Source: Dermatophilus congolensis (GTDB lineage Bacteria; Actinomycetota; Actinomycetes; Actinomycetales; Dermatophilaceae). From it: a stretch of DNA of 64,000 nucleotides. The stretch's first letter is position 1. Every line of letters begins with the position of its first letter. Both the position numbers and the translations under genes were made by a program. The stretch is from NCBI GenBank assembly GCA_030538115.1, contig JAUNUP010000003.1, positions 153,779 through 217,778 on the forward strand, given 5' to 3'. The notes below the pieces were generated by a model. It was not told the origin of the DNA, ran no database searches, and saw only the letters and a list, made by a program, of their open reading frames with translations. Positions 52,444 through 60,842 of this stretch are shown piece by piece.

Positions 52444-53154
52444 ATGGATACCGCACTCTTCCTGGCCTTCGCTCTCGCCTACCTGGTGCTTCTCGTGTGG
52501 GGAGTGATCCTGGCAAAGCGGCACGAGTGGTGGACTCCCGCGAATCTGCCGCTCCTCGTGGTGGCCGGGCTCGTCTACGACAACGCGATCATCGGGCTGG
52601 GCCGCTGGATCGGGGAGGGCGAGCTACTGGAGGCGGCCAACGTGTTGCGCTTCTGGATCCACGCGTTCGTCACGCCCGTGCTGGTTGCGTGGGGTCTGCA
52701 CACGCTGCGGCGGGCAGGGTTCAGGTGGGCGCAGGCCGCCTGGTACCAGGTCGTCTCCATCGCAGCGGTGCTCGTGCTCGTCGTCATCGAGCTGCTCACC
52801 GAGGTGCGCGGTCTGCAGATCGAGCCCGCCTGGGAGTACGGGGTGCTCTCCTACGGCAACGCTGCCCCTAGTGGCGGCCCGCCCGTCATGGTGCTGGTGG
52901 TCGCATTCGTGCTGCTCACAGTGGGCGCCGTGCTCTGGTGGAAGCGCGGGTGGCCGTGGCTGTTCGTGGGCGCGCTCCTCATGACGATCGGCAGCGCTGT
53001 CGAGGTGCCCGTCGACAGCGGAGCGGTGACGAATGCGTTCGAGCTGACCCTCATCATCTCGATCATGGCCACGAAGGCACACCAAGACCGCGCCGCAGTC
53101 GCTCTGGCCCGTACGCGGAGGGAGGCGCCGGGTGATCCTCTCCAAGGAGCGTGA
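52444..53154 (+). CDS. Uncharacterised seven-helix membrane protein
   Basis: Not recognised. 236 aa with about seven helices: LFLAFALAYLVLLVWGVIL near 6-24, then further helices at ~38-52, 75-92, 98-118, 144-160, 166-185 and 195-210. A conserved-looking YDNAIIGLGRW sits after TM2. The Imm-5-like gene overlaps its 3' end by 23 nt, so they are probably one transcript. Confidence 0.65.
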   Translation: MDTALFLAFALAYLVLLVWGVILAKRHEWWTPANLPLLVVAGLVYDNAIIGLGRWIGEGELLEAANVLRFWIHAFVTPVLVAWGLHTLRRAGFRWAQAAWYQVVSIAAVLVLVVIELLTEVRGLQIEPAWEYGVLSYGNAAPSGGPPVMVLVVAFVLLTVGAVLWWKRGWPWLFVGALLMTIGSAVEVPVDSGAVTNAFELTLIISIMATKAHQDRAAVALARTRREAPGDPLQGA

Positions 53155-53647
53155 CCCGAGGCTCGTGACGATCCGGCGCGGAGGCTCGCTCACCGATGCC
53201 GATCATCACCTTCTCGCGGAGTGGGCTGCGGCGTGCGCCGAGCACGTATTGCCGCTGTTCGAGCAGGCACAACCGGATGACGGGCGCCCCCGCGACGCGA
53301 TCGAGGCGACGCGTGCCTGGGCACGCGGCGAAATCGCCATGATGAAGGCCCGCGCTCTCGGCGGCCACGCGATGGGAGCGGCCCGACCGCTGAGCGGGGC
53401 GGCCCGGTTCGCGGCGTACGCCTCCGGGCAGGCGGCGTGTGTGGGGCACGTCGCCGAGCACGCCCTGGGGGCCGCCGCCTACGCCATCAAGTCCGTGCGC
53501 GCTGCCGCCCCACCTGACGACTCGCTGGAGGCGGGTCGGCGCGAACGTGACTGGCAGCGAGAGCAACTCCCCGCCGCCATCCGCGACCTCGTGCTCGACG
53601 ACCAGCACCGACGCAATCACCTCTGCTGGTCGGTCTTCGAAGACTGA
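53132..53647 (+). CDS. Imm-5-like putative immunity protein
   Basis: 171 aa, helical: RRGGSLTDADHHLLAEWAAACAEHVLPLFE, DAIEATRAWARGEIAMMKAR, HALGAAAYAIKSVRAA. This pattern is that of the Imm-5 family of predicted polymorphic-toxin immunity proteins (also misannotated as SbcC). No toxin gene is adjacent. The GTG has GGAGGGAGG 6-9 nt upstream and overlaps the membrane gene. Confidence 0.75.
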   Translation: MILSKERDPRLVTIRRGGSLTDADHHLLAEWAAACAEHVLPLFEQAQPDDGRPRDAIEATRAWARGEIAMMKARALGGHAMGAARPLSGAARFAAYASGQAACVGHVAEHALGAAAYAIKSVRAAAPPDDSLEAGRRERDWQREQLPAAIRDLVLDDQHRRNHLCWSVFED

Positions 53648-53758
53648 GCCCGATCCGCCGACTGCCGATTCTCACGAAGCTTCTGTCGATTTCGGGTGGG
53701 CTCGCGCGACATCATGGTGACGGCGACCGACGCCGTCGGAGCGAGATGGAGGTCACCC

Positions 53759-54109
53759 ATGCAGTACCTGGTGTTGCTGATCGGCGACGGCGAGGAGCCC
53801 CAGTGGGCCACGCTCACCCCGGAGCAGCAGGGCGCGACGATGCAGAAGTTCGCCGACTTCGGAGCCGTATGCGAGCAGACGGAGGGCGTGGAGATCCTCG
53901 CAGGCGAGGCTCTGAACGAGGCCGGGCACACGATGATCCGCTACGAGGGCGGGCGCCAGCTCGTCACCGAGGGACCTTACGCGGAGGCCGTCGAGGGTCT
54001 CGGCGGGTTCTACCTGGTCGAAGCCCCCGACTTCGACACGCTGCGTGAGGTGATCAAGGCCCTGCCCGCCTACGACATCCAGGTGACCCCGGTCGCCGAC
54101 ATGTCGTAG
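53759..54109 (+). CDS. YCII/DGPF-domain protein
   Basis: 116 aa: MQYLVLLIGDGEE at the start, LNEAGHTMIRYEG, and TEGPYAEAVEGLGGFYLVEAPD. DGPF/YCII proteins are the conserved partners of ECF42 sigma factors. GGAGGTCACCC before the ATG supports the start. The sigma gene begins 3 nt after its stop. Confidence 0.9.
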   Translation: MQYLVLLIGDGEEPQWATLTPEQQGATMQKFADFGAVCEQTEGVEILAGEALNEAGHTMIRYEGGRQLVTEGPYAEAVEGLGGFYLVEAPDFDTLREVIKALPAYDIQVTPVADMS

Positions 54110-54111
54110 CC

Positions 54112-55371
54112 GTGCACCGGCGGGGGCTTCTCGAGCGGGTTCACCGCGAGTCGTGGGGTCGGCTGCTGGGAGGGCTGATCGCCCGGACCGGCCGCGCCGA
54201 TCTCGCCGAGGATGCCCTCGCCGAGGCCTTCGCGGCGGCGGCCGCCCAGTGGCCCACCGACGGTGAACCGCGTAACCCCGAGGGCTGGCTGATGACGACG
54301 GCGCGGCGCCGCGTACTCGACGCCATCCGGGCCGAGGGAACACTGCGGGCCAAAGCGCATCTACTGGCCTCCGCGGAGGTGATCGACCATGCAACTGACC
54401 AGGTCACAGTGGATTCGGACGCCCTCGCTCCGGATGATGACGACCGGCTCCGGTTGCTGCTTCTCGCGACCCACCCGGCGCTGGCACCCGAGTCGCGGGC
54501 GGCGCTCGCGTTGCGGTTCGTGCTCGGCGTGCCCACCGAGCAGATCGCCCGTCTCTTCCTCGTGCCGACCCCGACCATGGCGGCCCGGCTCACGCGCGCC
54601 AAGAAGCGGATCACGGCGGCCGGACTCCCCTTCGCAATGCCCGCCGATGCCGAGCTACCGGAGCGGATCGACGACGTCGCGCGCGCCATCCTGCTGGCTT
54701 TCACGGCCGGGTACGCGCCCGGTGACGAGCACGTCGTGCGTATCGACGTCGCCGGTGAGGCGGTGCGGCTCGCCACCGTGGCGCATGGGGCGATGCCTGC
54801 GGCGGAGGTGTTCACGGCGTTGACGGCCCTTGTCACGCTGCAGCACAGCCGGCGCGCCGCGCGTTGCCGCGGCGATGACGCCGGCGGAGACCTGGTGCTG
54901 CTCGAACACCAGGACCGCACCCTCTGGCACCACGACGAGATCGAGCGCGGCCTCACGCTCCTCGCAATGCTCGAGCCCGGAACCGGCTACCGGGAGGAGT
55001 TGCGTCTCCAGGCTGTGATCGCTGCGGTACACGCGATGGCCCCGACGGCGCGCGACACCGACTGGGCCATGATCGCTCGCGCCTACAGGCGGCTGGAGGC
55101 GCTGACCGGCTCCCCCATCGTGCGGCTCAACCGCGCCGTCGCGCTGGCCGAGGTACAGGGCCCGCAAGCCGGACTGGCACTGCTGCAAGCGGTCTCCGAG
55201 GCACTCCCCGATCACCACCGGGTTTCGCTGGCCAGGGCCGAGTTCCTGCGCCGAGACGGACTACTCACCGAGGCGGCGCAGGCCTACGAGACCGCCCTCA
55301 CCCAGTGCCCGCCCGGAGCCGAGTACCGCCACATCGAGGCCCGGCTCCGTGAACTGAACAGCCCGACATGA
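54112..55371 (+). CDS. ECF42-type sigma factor with C-terminal domain
   Basis: 419 aa. Sigma region 2 at ~20-85 (DLAEDALAEAFAAAAAQWP, NPEGWLMTTARRRVLDAIR), region 4 at ~135-165 (GVPTEQIARLFLVPTPTMAARLTRAK), then the long TPR-like C-terminal domain typical of ECF42 (DUF6596-like; ERIDDVARAILLAFTAGYAP). In this group the C-terminal domain replaces an anti-sigma factor. It is co-transcribed with the DGPF gene, which it probably activates. Confidence 0.92.
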   Translation: MHRRGLLERVHRESWGRLLGGLIARTGRADLAEDALAEAFAAAAAQWPTDGEPRNPEGWLMTTARRRVLDAIRAEGTLRAKAHLLASAEVIDHATDQVTVDSDALAPDDDDRLRLLLLATHPALAPESRAALALRFVLGVPTEQIARLFLVPTPTMAARLTRAKKRITAAGLPFAMPADAELPERIDDVARAILLAFTAGYAPGDEHVVRIDVAGEAVRLATVAHGAMPAAEVFTALTALVTLQHSRRAARCRGDDAGGDLVLLEHQDRTLWHHDEIERGLTLLAMLEPGTGYREELRLQAVIAAVHAMAPTARDTDWAMIARAYRRLEALTGSPIVRLNRAVALAEVQGPQAGLALLQAVSEALPDHHRVSLARAEFLRRDGLLTEAAQAYETALTQCPPGAEYRHIEARLRELNSPT

Positions 55372-55426
55372 CGGGGCGATCGGCTTCGTGACATCGAGTC
55401 GCCTTACCGTCTGACCGCTTGTGCGA

Positions 55427-55494
55427 CTCGGTACCGATGCTGGTGTCAACGAACACGCCACGGGGCGATTGTTGACACCAGCATCGGTACCGAG
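55427..55494. repeat. Inverted repeat family C, copy 1
   Basis: 24-bp perfect arms 55427-55450 and 55471-55494 with a 20-nt loop; arms contain ACCGATGCTGGTGTCAAC. It lies between convergent genes. Copy 2 (60663-60724) has nearly the same arms and a 19/20 identical loop, and similarity continues ~35 nt to the right. Confidence 0.9.
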
Positions 55495-55539
55495 AAGCGC
55501 CCGCTTTCGATAGCCCAGACGGAGTCCGGCTTGCGGGAG

Positions 55540-56994
55540 TCAGCCGGTCGACTCCCGGTGGATGTGTGCCGTGGCGCCGTCCATGGTGATCCGGGTCCCG
55601 TCTGGGTAGATGGTGGTTGCGTCGGGTACGGAGAGGATCGCCGGGATGCCGAGTTCGCGAGCGACGATCGCGGCGTGCGAGAGCAGCCCACCGGTCTCGG
55701 TGATGATGCCGTCCGCGTGAGCGAACAGGGGTGTCCAGGCGGGGTCGGTGGCACGGCAGACGATGATGTCGCCGGGCCGCATCCGGTGGAAATCCTTCGG
55801 CCCGACCAGAACTCGGGTGGGCCCGGTCGCCGATCCCGGGCTGGCAGGGATGCCCTGCACGTGAAGACCCGACCCCGGAGTCTCATGGCCGCGGGTTCGC
55901 TGCCCCGGGCGTTGCCGGCCATCGTGTTCCGCCCCCCGCTCGTGGAGTTCCAGCACTGGGACTCCTGGCTCGATGGGTGCTTCCCCCAGGAGTCCCGGCG
56001 CGCTGGGCCGCTGTTCGTCGGGTCGCGGTCGGGTCAGATGGGCCGTGATGGGGCGGGCTTGGATCGTGTGGATACGGTCGCCTTCGATGGCCCATTCGAT
56101 GTCGGCCGGGTAGCCGAGGATCGTCGCGATGCGCGCGCCGAGGCGGTCGAGGTCGAGCACCGTCGCGTCATCGAGACAGGGCTGGCCGCTCCCGGAGAGC
56201 CGTGTGGTGTGCGGCCGGTCGCCGCGATGGTCAGGGCAGGGCTCATCGCGCGCGGGGAGCGATGTGGTGTGCAGGCGGTCCTCGCGGCGGTCGAGGCGAT
56301 GGGTGAGGGTGCCCGTCCGGCGGGTGATGATGCCGATGTCGTCCAAGGTCCAGGAGTCGGGGGTGATCTGGCCGCTGACCAGCGGCTCGCCCAGCCCGAG
56401 GGTGGCTTCGATGACTCGCGTGGTCTGGGTGTGGGCCTGGGTGAACAGCACGCCGGAGACGTCGGGGTCGATGAGCCGTTGCACCAGCACGGCCATCGCC
56501 GGCGGCTCGTCGGCCGACGATGGCAGTCGGCTGCGGTACGCGACGGCACGGGGCGAGTGCAGAGAAGCCCAGCACCGAGCGACGGCTGCCGCAACGGCCT
56601 CCGTGCCGCGAACTGCCAGGAAACTGTCGTGCTGTCCCGCTGCTGAGGACGCAGCACCGTCCTCGCCGGTGCCCGACGAGCGGACCGCCACGAAGCCGGC
56701 ATCCTCTCCACCGAGGAGGCGGCGCAGGTGCCCGGCGATGGCCTCGACCAGCCGGGCGTCCGGTGGCCGTGGCTCGCCCTCTACCTCGACGGTGTCGCCG
56801 TCAGCCGTGTCGCCGTCCAGGTGAAGACCGTCGAGGTGGTGGCGTTCGGGGTGGTGGCGTCGGTATTCGCTCACGGGGATGACGAACCCGTCAGGCACGT
56901 CGATGCCCGCACGCATCAACTGGGCAAGGATGCTCGCCTTGCCCCCGCTCGTGGCGGGGGTGGCGTCGCGCAGCGCCAGAATCGTCTCGTTCAC
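55540..56994 (-). CDS. PEP/pyruvate-utilising-enzyme-like protein
   Basis: 484 aa. The N-terminal PPDK_N ATP-grasp domain has GGKASILAQLMRAGIDVPDG, AVRSSGTGEDGA and LVQRLIDPDVSGVLFTQ. A ~100-residue variable linker follows, then the swivelling PEP-utiliser domain with the phospho-His motif GGLLSHAAIVAREL. The C-terminal PEP/pyruvate barrel is missing, so it resembles two-domain relatives of PEP synthase and rifamycin phosphotransferase. The GTG at 56994 overlaps the upstream stop by 4 nt. Confidence 0.85.
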   Translation of the reverse strand: MNETILALRDATPATSGGKASILAQLMRAGIDVPDGFVIPVSEYRRHHPERHHLDGLHLDGDTADGDTVEVEGEPRPPDARLVEAIAGHLRRLLGGEDAGFVAVRSSGTGEDGAASSAAGQHDSFLAVRGTEAVAAAVARCWASLHSPRAVAYRSRLPSSADEPPAMAVLVQRLIDPDVSGVLFTQAHTQTTRVIEATLGLGEPLVSGQITPDSWTLDDIGIITRRTGTLTHRLDRREDRLHTTSLPARDEPCPDHRGDRPHTTRLSGSGQPCLDDATVLDLDRLGARIATILGYPADIEWAIEGDRIHTIQARPITAHLTRPRPDEQRPSAPGLLGEAPIEPGVPVLELHERGAEHDGRQRPGQRTRGHETPGSGLHVQGIPASPGSATGPTRVLVGPKDFHRMRPGDIIVCRATDPAWTPLFAHADGIITETGGLLSHAAIVARELGIPAILSVPDATTIYPDGTRITMDGATAHIHRESTG

Positions 56995-57650
56995 CCCTCG
57001 GCGTCGCCGGGACGGTTGCGGCACGCGCTGCTGAGTAGGTCTTGGTGCAGCTCAGCCCACACGACGTGGCAGGAGAGCAGCCCGATGCCGGTCACCCAGC
57101 CGAGCCCCTCCCGTCTCGCACGGTCGAGCGCGGCCGTGAACTGGGAGGGGTAGCGGCCGAACCTCGGCAACACCGAGATGAGCTCGGCGAGCACTTCGCG
57201 CAGACCGGCTTCGATCGAGGTCAGCGTGGTGAGGAGCGCGTCGATGTGCTCGGGATCCGCAGTGGCGGAGCCGGTGGCCTCCGGCGACGTCGACTGGAGT
57301 TGCCAGCGCGAGACCGTCTCGACGAATTGCGTGTTGAGCGGCTCGAACGCGTCGAGGGTCGCTTCGAGAACCGCGAGCGCACTGCGGTCTGCGGTTTCGT
57401 CGCGGAGCAATACCGCGAGCCGCGCCGCGCCGGCCTCCGTGATGATCCATCCCGAGCTGTCACCGAAGCTGAACCACTCGACGTGCTCGGCGACCTGCGC
57501 CTGGGTCACGAGATCGTCGAGCATTTCGTCGGGCACAAAGGCGCGGTCGAGGATCGCGTCGCGGTCGGCCATCCCCGCCAATCGGATCGCTTGAAGCACC
57601 AGAAGCTCCTTCGGGCTGCTGTGATCAGGCACGAACATCACCTCTGACAC
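56991..57650 (-). CDS. Uncharacterised partner / winged-helix-like protein of the PEP enzyme
   Basis: 219 aa. HSSPKELLVLQAIRLAGMADRDAI and then ITEAGAARLAVLLRDE look like a winged helix at ~10-85; the rest is helical with ALLTTLTSIEAGLREVLAEL. It is coupled by a GTGA overlap to the PEP-utilising protein, suggesting a regulator or subunit. The start is uncertain: GTG 57650, or ATG 57638 only 2 nt after a GAGGTG. Confidence 0.6.
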   Translation of the reverse strand: MSEVMFVPDHSSPKELLVLQAIRLAGMADRDAILDRAFVPDEMLDDLVTQAQVAEHVEWFSFGDSSGWIITEAGAARLAVLLRDETADRSALAVLEATLDAFEPLNTQFVETVSRWQLQSTSPEATGSATADPEHIDALLTTLTSIEAGLREVLAELISVLPRFGRYPSQFTAALDRARREGLGWVTGIGLLSCHVVWAELHQDLLSSACRNRPGDAEG

Positions 57651-57687
57651 GATCGGAGGCGGCCCCGGGCCGCCACGGAGGGATCAC

Positions 57688-58026
57688 CTACAGGTCCATC
57701 AGGAGGACGAGCGTTTCGCGAATCTCACCGAGCACCACCGGGCCCACATTGCCTGTGCGCTGCACAATGCGCGATGTGGCCACCGACCGCACATGCTGGC
57801 ACTGCGCCGCCGACCTCGCGGCCAACCCGTTGCCTTCGTCGGGATCGATAGGCACTTCGGCGCCGCTGTCTCGAATCGTCCGGGTCAGTGGAACAACCTG
57901 AACCACATTGGGTCCACCTCGCAGAACCCCCTCCGCGGTCACCACGACGGCCGGGCGACGAAGCCCCGCTTCGCTCCCGGCGGGAGGCCCCAGATCCAAC
58001 TCGACGACGTCACCCGGCGTCAGCAT
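57688..58026 (-). CDS. mazF: MazF/PemK-type toxin
   Basis: 112 aa. GDVVELDLGPPAGSEAGLRRPAVVVTAEG at the start and VVQVVPLTRTIRD are the MazF endoribonuclease core; the end VGPVVLGEIRETLVLLMDL is typical. The GTG/ATG start overlaps the antitoxin gene by 17 nt, as usual for toxin-antitoxin operons. Confidence 0.9.
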   Translation of the reverse strand: MLTPGDVVELDLGPPAGSEAGLRRPAVVVTAEGVLRGGPNVVQVVPLTRTIRDSGAEVPIDPDEGNGLAARSAAQCQHVRSVATSRIVQRTGNVGPVVLGEIRETLVLLMDL

Positions 58027-58207
58027 CCAGCCACTCCGCCTCGTCGTCGGAGAGGGGAGCCGCGAGATCCCGACCCATGCCGTCTTGGCGAAGAGCCCGG
58101 ATCGCCCGGCTCACCGTCTCGTCGATCGTCTCGTGGCGCTCGGCCGCCAATCGGGTCACGCGCGCATGCGTCTCCCGGCTGATACGGATCGTCGTCGTTT
58201 CGGCCAT
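58010..58207 (-). CDS. RHH antitoxin for the MazF-like toxin
   Basis: 65 aa. TTTIRISRETHARVTRLAAE with a short helix is a ribbon-helix-helix domain, and the C-terminus LSDDEAEWLDADAG is acidic and would wrap the toxin. ATG 58207 is 7 nt after TACCGT. The palindrome CTGTAGAC-N6-GTCTACAG (58226-58247) lies just upstream. Confidence 0.85.
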   Translation of the reverse strand: MAETTTIRISRETHARVTRLAAERHETIDETVSRAIRALRQDGMGRDLAAPLSDDEAEWLDADAG

Positions 58208-58225
58208 GCCCACAACGGTAACCTT

Positions 58226-58247
58226 CTGTAGACCGATCCGTCTACAG
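58226..58247. promoter_or_regulatory. Toxin-antitoxin operator CTGTAGAC-N6-GTCTACAG
   Basis: 8-bp perfect arms around CGATCC, upstream of the -10 TACCGT (58215-58220). RHH antitoxins usually autorepress through such sites. Confidence 0.7.
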
Positions 58248-58454
58248 CTCGCTGTCGAACCGATCAACCATCACATCGCGCATGGCAATCACAGTGTCTT
58301 GAAACGGTTCTCATCGTCCCTTCACATCGGGTTGCAACGGTCGCAGTAACCGGCGCGTCGGTGCCGGGATCAGAACCGGAACGACTCAGCGCGCATGCCC
58401 CCTGCCCTTCGGGCCGGTGAGCGACGCGCGCGCCGCCAGCACTGGAGGACGACC

Positions 58455-59252
58455 ATGACTTCAGACCCCTCGAATCACCAGACCGTCCCGACCGAGACCA
58501 AGTCGCCGCAAGCAGCCTCCCCGGGGCTGCAGCGCCGCACGCTCCTGACCGGCGCTGCCAGCGCAGCCGCATTGTTGACCGTGGCCGGGGCCGCCCCCGC
58601 CGTTGCAGCACCGATGGGCAAGACGAGCCCGCGCGCCGTCAACCCGCAGATCCGCCGCAACGAGGCGCTCAAGGTGCGCATCGACGCCACGAAGGCGCAG
58701 GCCAAGGTGCGCCCGCCGCAACACCCGACCAACGGCGACGACTTGCGCTACCCGACCAAGTTCGCCAGCTTCACCAAGGGCCTGCCGCACAGCGAGGCCG
58801 GCGAGGTAGACCTCAAGGCGTACACGGCGCTGGTCAAGGCCGTCTCGACCGGCAACCCCGACGACTTCGAGAAGATCCCGCTCGGAGGCACGCGCAAGTT
58901 GGTGAACCCGCAGTCGGGTTTCGCGTTCACCCTCGAGGGCATCGACCCATGGTCGCTCGCCACGCCTCCGGCGTACACCTTCGCCAGTGAAGACCAGGCG
59001 GCTGAGGCCGCCGAGGTCTACTGGATGGCGCTCACCCGCGACATCCCGTTCGCGCAGTACGGCGACGAGCCGGTCACGCGGGCCGCGATCGCCGACCTCA
59101 ACCGTTTCGCCCGATACCGCGGAGTCGACGCCAAGAGCCTGTTCCGGGTGCACTCGCCCGCGAGCCCGGGCATGCTGGCCGGCCCGTACATGTCGCAGTT
59201 CCTCACGCTCGACAGCCTGACGACCTTCGACGGCACAAGGATCACCATCTGA
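58455..59252 (+). CDS. Truncated vanadium-dependent haloperoxidase-like protein
   Basis: 265 aa. A twin-arginine leader (RRTLLTGAASAAALLTVAGA, ~26-45) precedes the N-terminal domain of vanadium haloperoxidases: NGDDLRYPTKFASFTKGLPH, then WMALTRDIPFAQYG and GPYMSQFLTL. Normal enzymes are ~500-600 aa, with the vanadate site in the C-terminal half. Here the frame ends after TTFDGTRITI and no continuation is found in the next 110 nt in any frame. It is therefore either non-catalytic or decayed. GGAGGACGACC before the ATG supports the start. Confidence 0.7.
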   Translation: MTSDPSNHQTVPTETKSPQAASPGLQRRTLLTGAASAAALLTVAGAAPAVAAPMGKTSPRAVNPQIRRNEALKVRIDATKAQAKVRPPQHPTNGDDLRYPTKFASFTKGLPHSEAGEVDLKAYTALVKAVSTGNPDDFEKIPLGGTRKLVNPQSGFAFTLEGIDPWSLATPPAYTFASEDQAAEAAEVYWMALTRDIPFAQYGDEPVTRAAIADLNRFARYRGVDAKSLFRVHSPASPGMLAGPYMSQFLTLDSLTTFDGTRITI

Positions 59253-59370
59253 TCCGCACCTCGTACTGATCACGCATCGTCCCAGGCGGGCCGACCCCCG
59301 GCTCACGGTCGGCCCGCCTGCGGAGCGGACGCGCCCATGGCCGATACCCGGGCCGTTTCGCGCGACAGGT

Positions 59371-59386
59371 ATACCCCTGGGGGTAT
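59371..59386. promoter_or_regulatory. CsoR/CstR-like operator ATACCCCTGGGGGTAT
   Basis: 7-bp perfect arms with TG centre, about 35 nt upstream of the YeeE/YedE pair. Sulfur-transport genes are classic CstR targets; copB uses the CsoR version. Confidence 0.75.
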
Positions 59387-59419
59387 ATGGTGATTCGACC
59401 TCCCATGAAAGGAGTCGTC

Positions 59420-60010
59420 ATGCGATTGACCTGGAAGACCGGCGGGTTGCTCTTGGGCCTGCTCTTCTTCGTCGCCGTCTGGGTGTCCAAGCCGGTCGGC
59501 ATCTCGACCGAGTTTTCGGTGACCTCCGGCATCCTCTGGCACGCCGTGAACCCCGGCCTCGTCGACGGGGCCACCTCGACCAACGAGTACTACGCCGCGA
59601 AGGGCGGCTCGATCGCGAAGGCGATCGACGACCCGTTGGGCAGTTACGGCATCTGGTTCGCCACCGCCACGATCGTCGGCGGGTTCCTCAGTTACCTGCT
59701 GCGTCGCCTCTCCGGCCCGACGGAAAAAGACCCGTACACCGGCGAGATCGTTCCCGTCGCCACCGGCCGCGACCGTGATGTTCCGCAGGTGTGGCGCGAC
59801 CGGTTCGGCGACTCGACCGGCCTTCGCCTGGGCGTTTCGTTCATCGGCGGCATCTTCGTGCTGTACGGCGCGCGCCTGGCCGACGGGTGTACGTCGGGCC
59901 ACATGATGTCGGGGATGATGCAGACCTCCATCTCCGGCTACATCTTCGCCCTCGGGGCCTTCGGCGCGGCCGTGCCCTTGGCGTTCACGCTCTACCGGAA
60001 GGTGGCCTGA
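59420..60010 (+). CDS. YeeE/YedE family membrane protein, first half
   Basis: 196 aa, about four helices. DGCTSGHMMSGMMQTSISGY carries the conserved Cys of YeeE/YedE (TsuA-like) thiosulfate permeases. AAAGGAG 5 nt before ATG 59420 is decisive; the longer frame is rejected. The partner gene follows after 3 nt. Confidence 0.88.
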   Translation: MRLTWKTGGLLLGLLFFVAVWVSKPVGISTEFSVTSGILWHAVNPGLVDGATSTNEYYAAKGGSIAKAIDDPLGSYGIWFATATIVGGFLSYLLRRLSGPTEKDPYTGEIVPVATGRDRDVPQVWRDRFGDSTGLRLGVSFIGGIFVLYGARLADGCTSGHMMSGMMQTSISGYIFALGAFGAAVPLAFTLYRKVA

Positions 60011-60013
60011 GCC

Positions 60014-60616
60014 ATGACCACACTGTTCATCGCAGCCGGGCTCGGCCTGGCCTTCGGTTTCATCCTCGACCGCGTCGGAGCCGCGAACCCGAACATCCTC
60101 CTGCGCATGCTCACGCTGCGTGACCTGCACCTGGCCAAGACGATCCTGCTCGGCATCGGCCTGGCCTCCACGCTGATGTTCCTAGGCATCATGGCCGGCT
60201 TCGTCGACGTCGGGCACATGTCGGTCAAGACCACCTACCTCGGCGTACTCATCGGTGGCCTCATCTTCGGAATCGGCTGGGCCGTCAGCGGCTTCTGCCC
60301 CGGAACCGCTGTGGCCTCCCTCGGCACCCTCCGCAAAGACGCGGTCGCCTTTGTCGGCGGCGGCCTCGTGGGCGCGCTCGCCTACTCCGTGACCTACCCG
60401 ATGTGGAAGGCCGCGGGTGTGCTCGAAGGCGACAAGCTCACCGCGGGCGTCATCGAAGGGGCCGCCGCCGACGGCGCACTCGGCCTACCGGGCCAGATCG
60501 TCGGCGTGGTGCTGGGACTCGTGCTCATCGGCCTGGCCTTCGCCCTCCCCCGCTTCCCGCTCGGAGCGGCAAAGGAGCCGGCCGCGGGCCGGGCACGCGA
60601 GGCCGCCCGGCGGTAG
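60014..60616 (+). CDS. YeeE/YedE family membrane protein, second half
   Basis: 200 aa, about five helices with WAVSGFCPGTAVASLG, the second conserved Cys motif. It forms a split permease with the product just upstream, and both are expected to move thiosulfate or related sulfur species. AAGGTGG before the ATG supports the start. Confidence 0.88.
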   Translation: MTTLFIAAGLGLAFGFILDRVGAANPNILLRMLTLRDLHLAKTILLGIGLASTLMFLGIMAGFVDVGHMSVKTTYLGVLIGGLIFGIGWAVSGFCPGTAVASLGTLRKDAVAFVGGGLVGALAYSVTYPMWKAAGVLEGDKLTAGVIEGAAADGALGLPGQIVGVVLGLVLIGLAFALPRFPLGAAKEPAAGRAREAARR

Positions 60617-60662
60617 CGCGCCCTGGGGGACACCGTCTCACCCTCGGCCGCCCAGCCCACTC

Positions 60663-60724
60663 GGCACCGATGCTGGTGTCAACGAACACGCCACGGGGCG
60701 ATCGTTGACACCAGCATCGGTACC
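60663..60724. repeat. Inverted repeat family C, copy 2
   Basis: Arms 60663-60683 and 60704-60724 are 21 bp with one mismatch; the 20-nt loop is the same as in copy 1 except for the last base. It lies downstream of the YeeE/YedE pair and upstream of phd. Confidence 0.9.
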
Positions 60725-60842
60725 ACGAGGCCCCTGATTCCGACAGGCAAGACGGAGCCCGAGAGACCGCCAGCCCGTAGCTCCGACTTGGTGCCGCCCG
60801 CCTCAGCCATCCCCCAGGTGAAGGCGTTGACGGCAATGCGTA

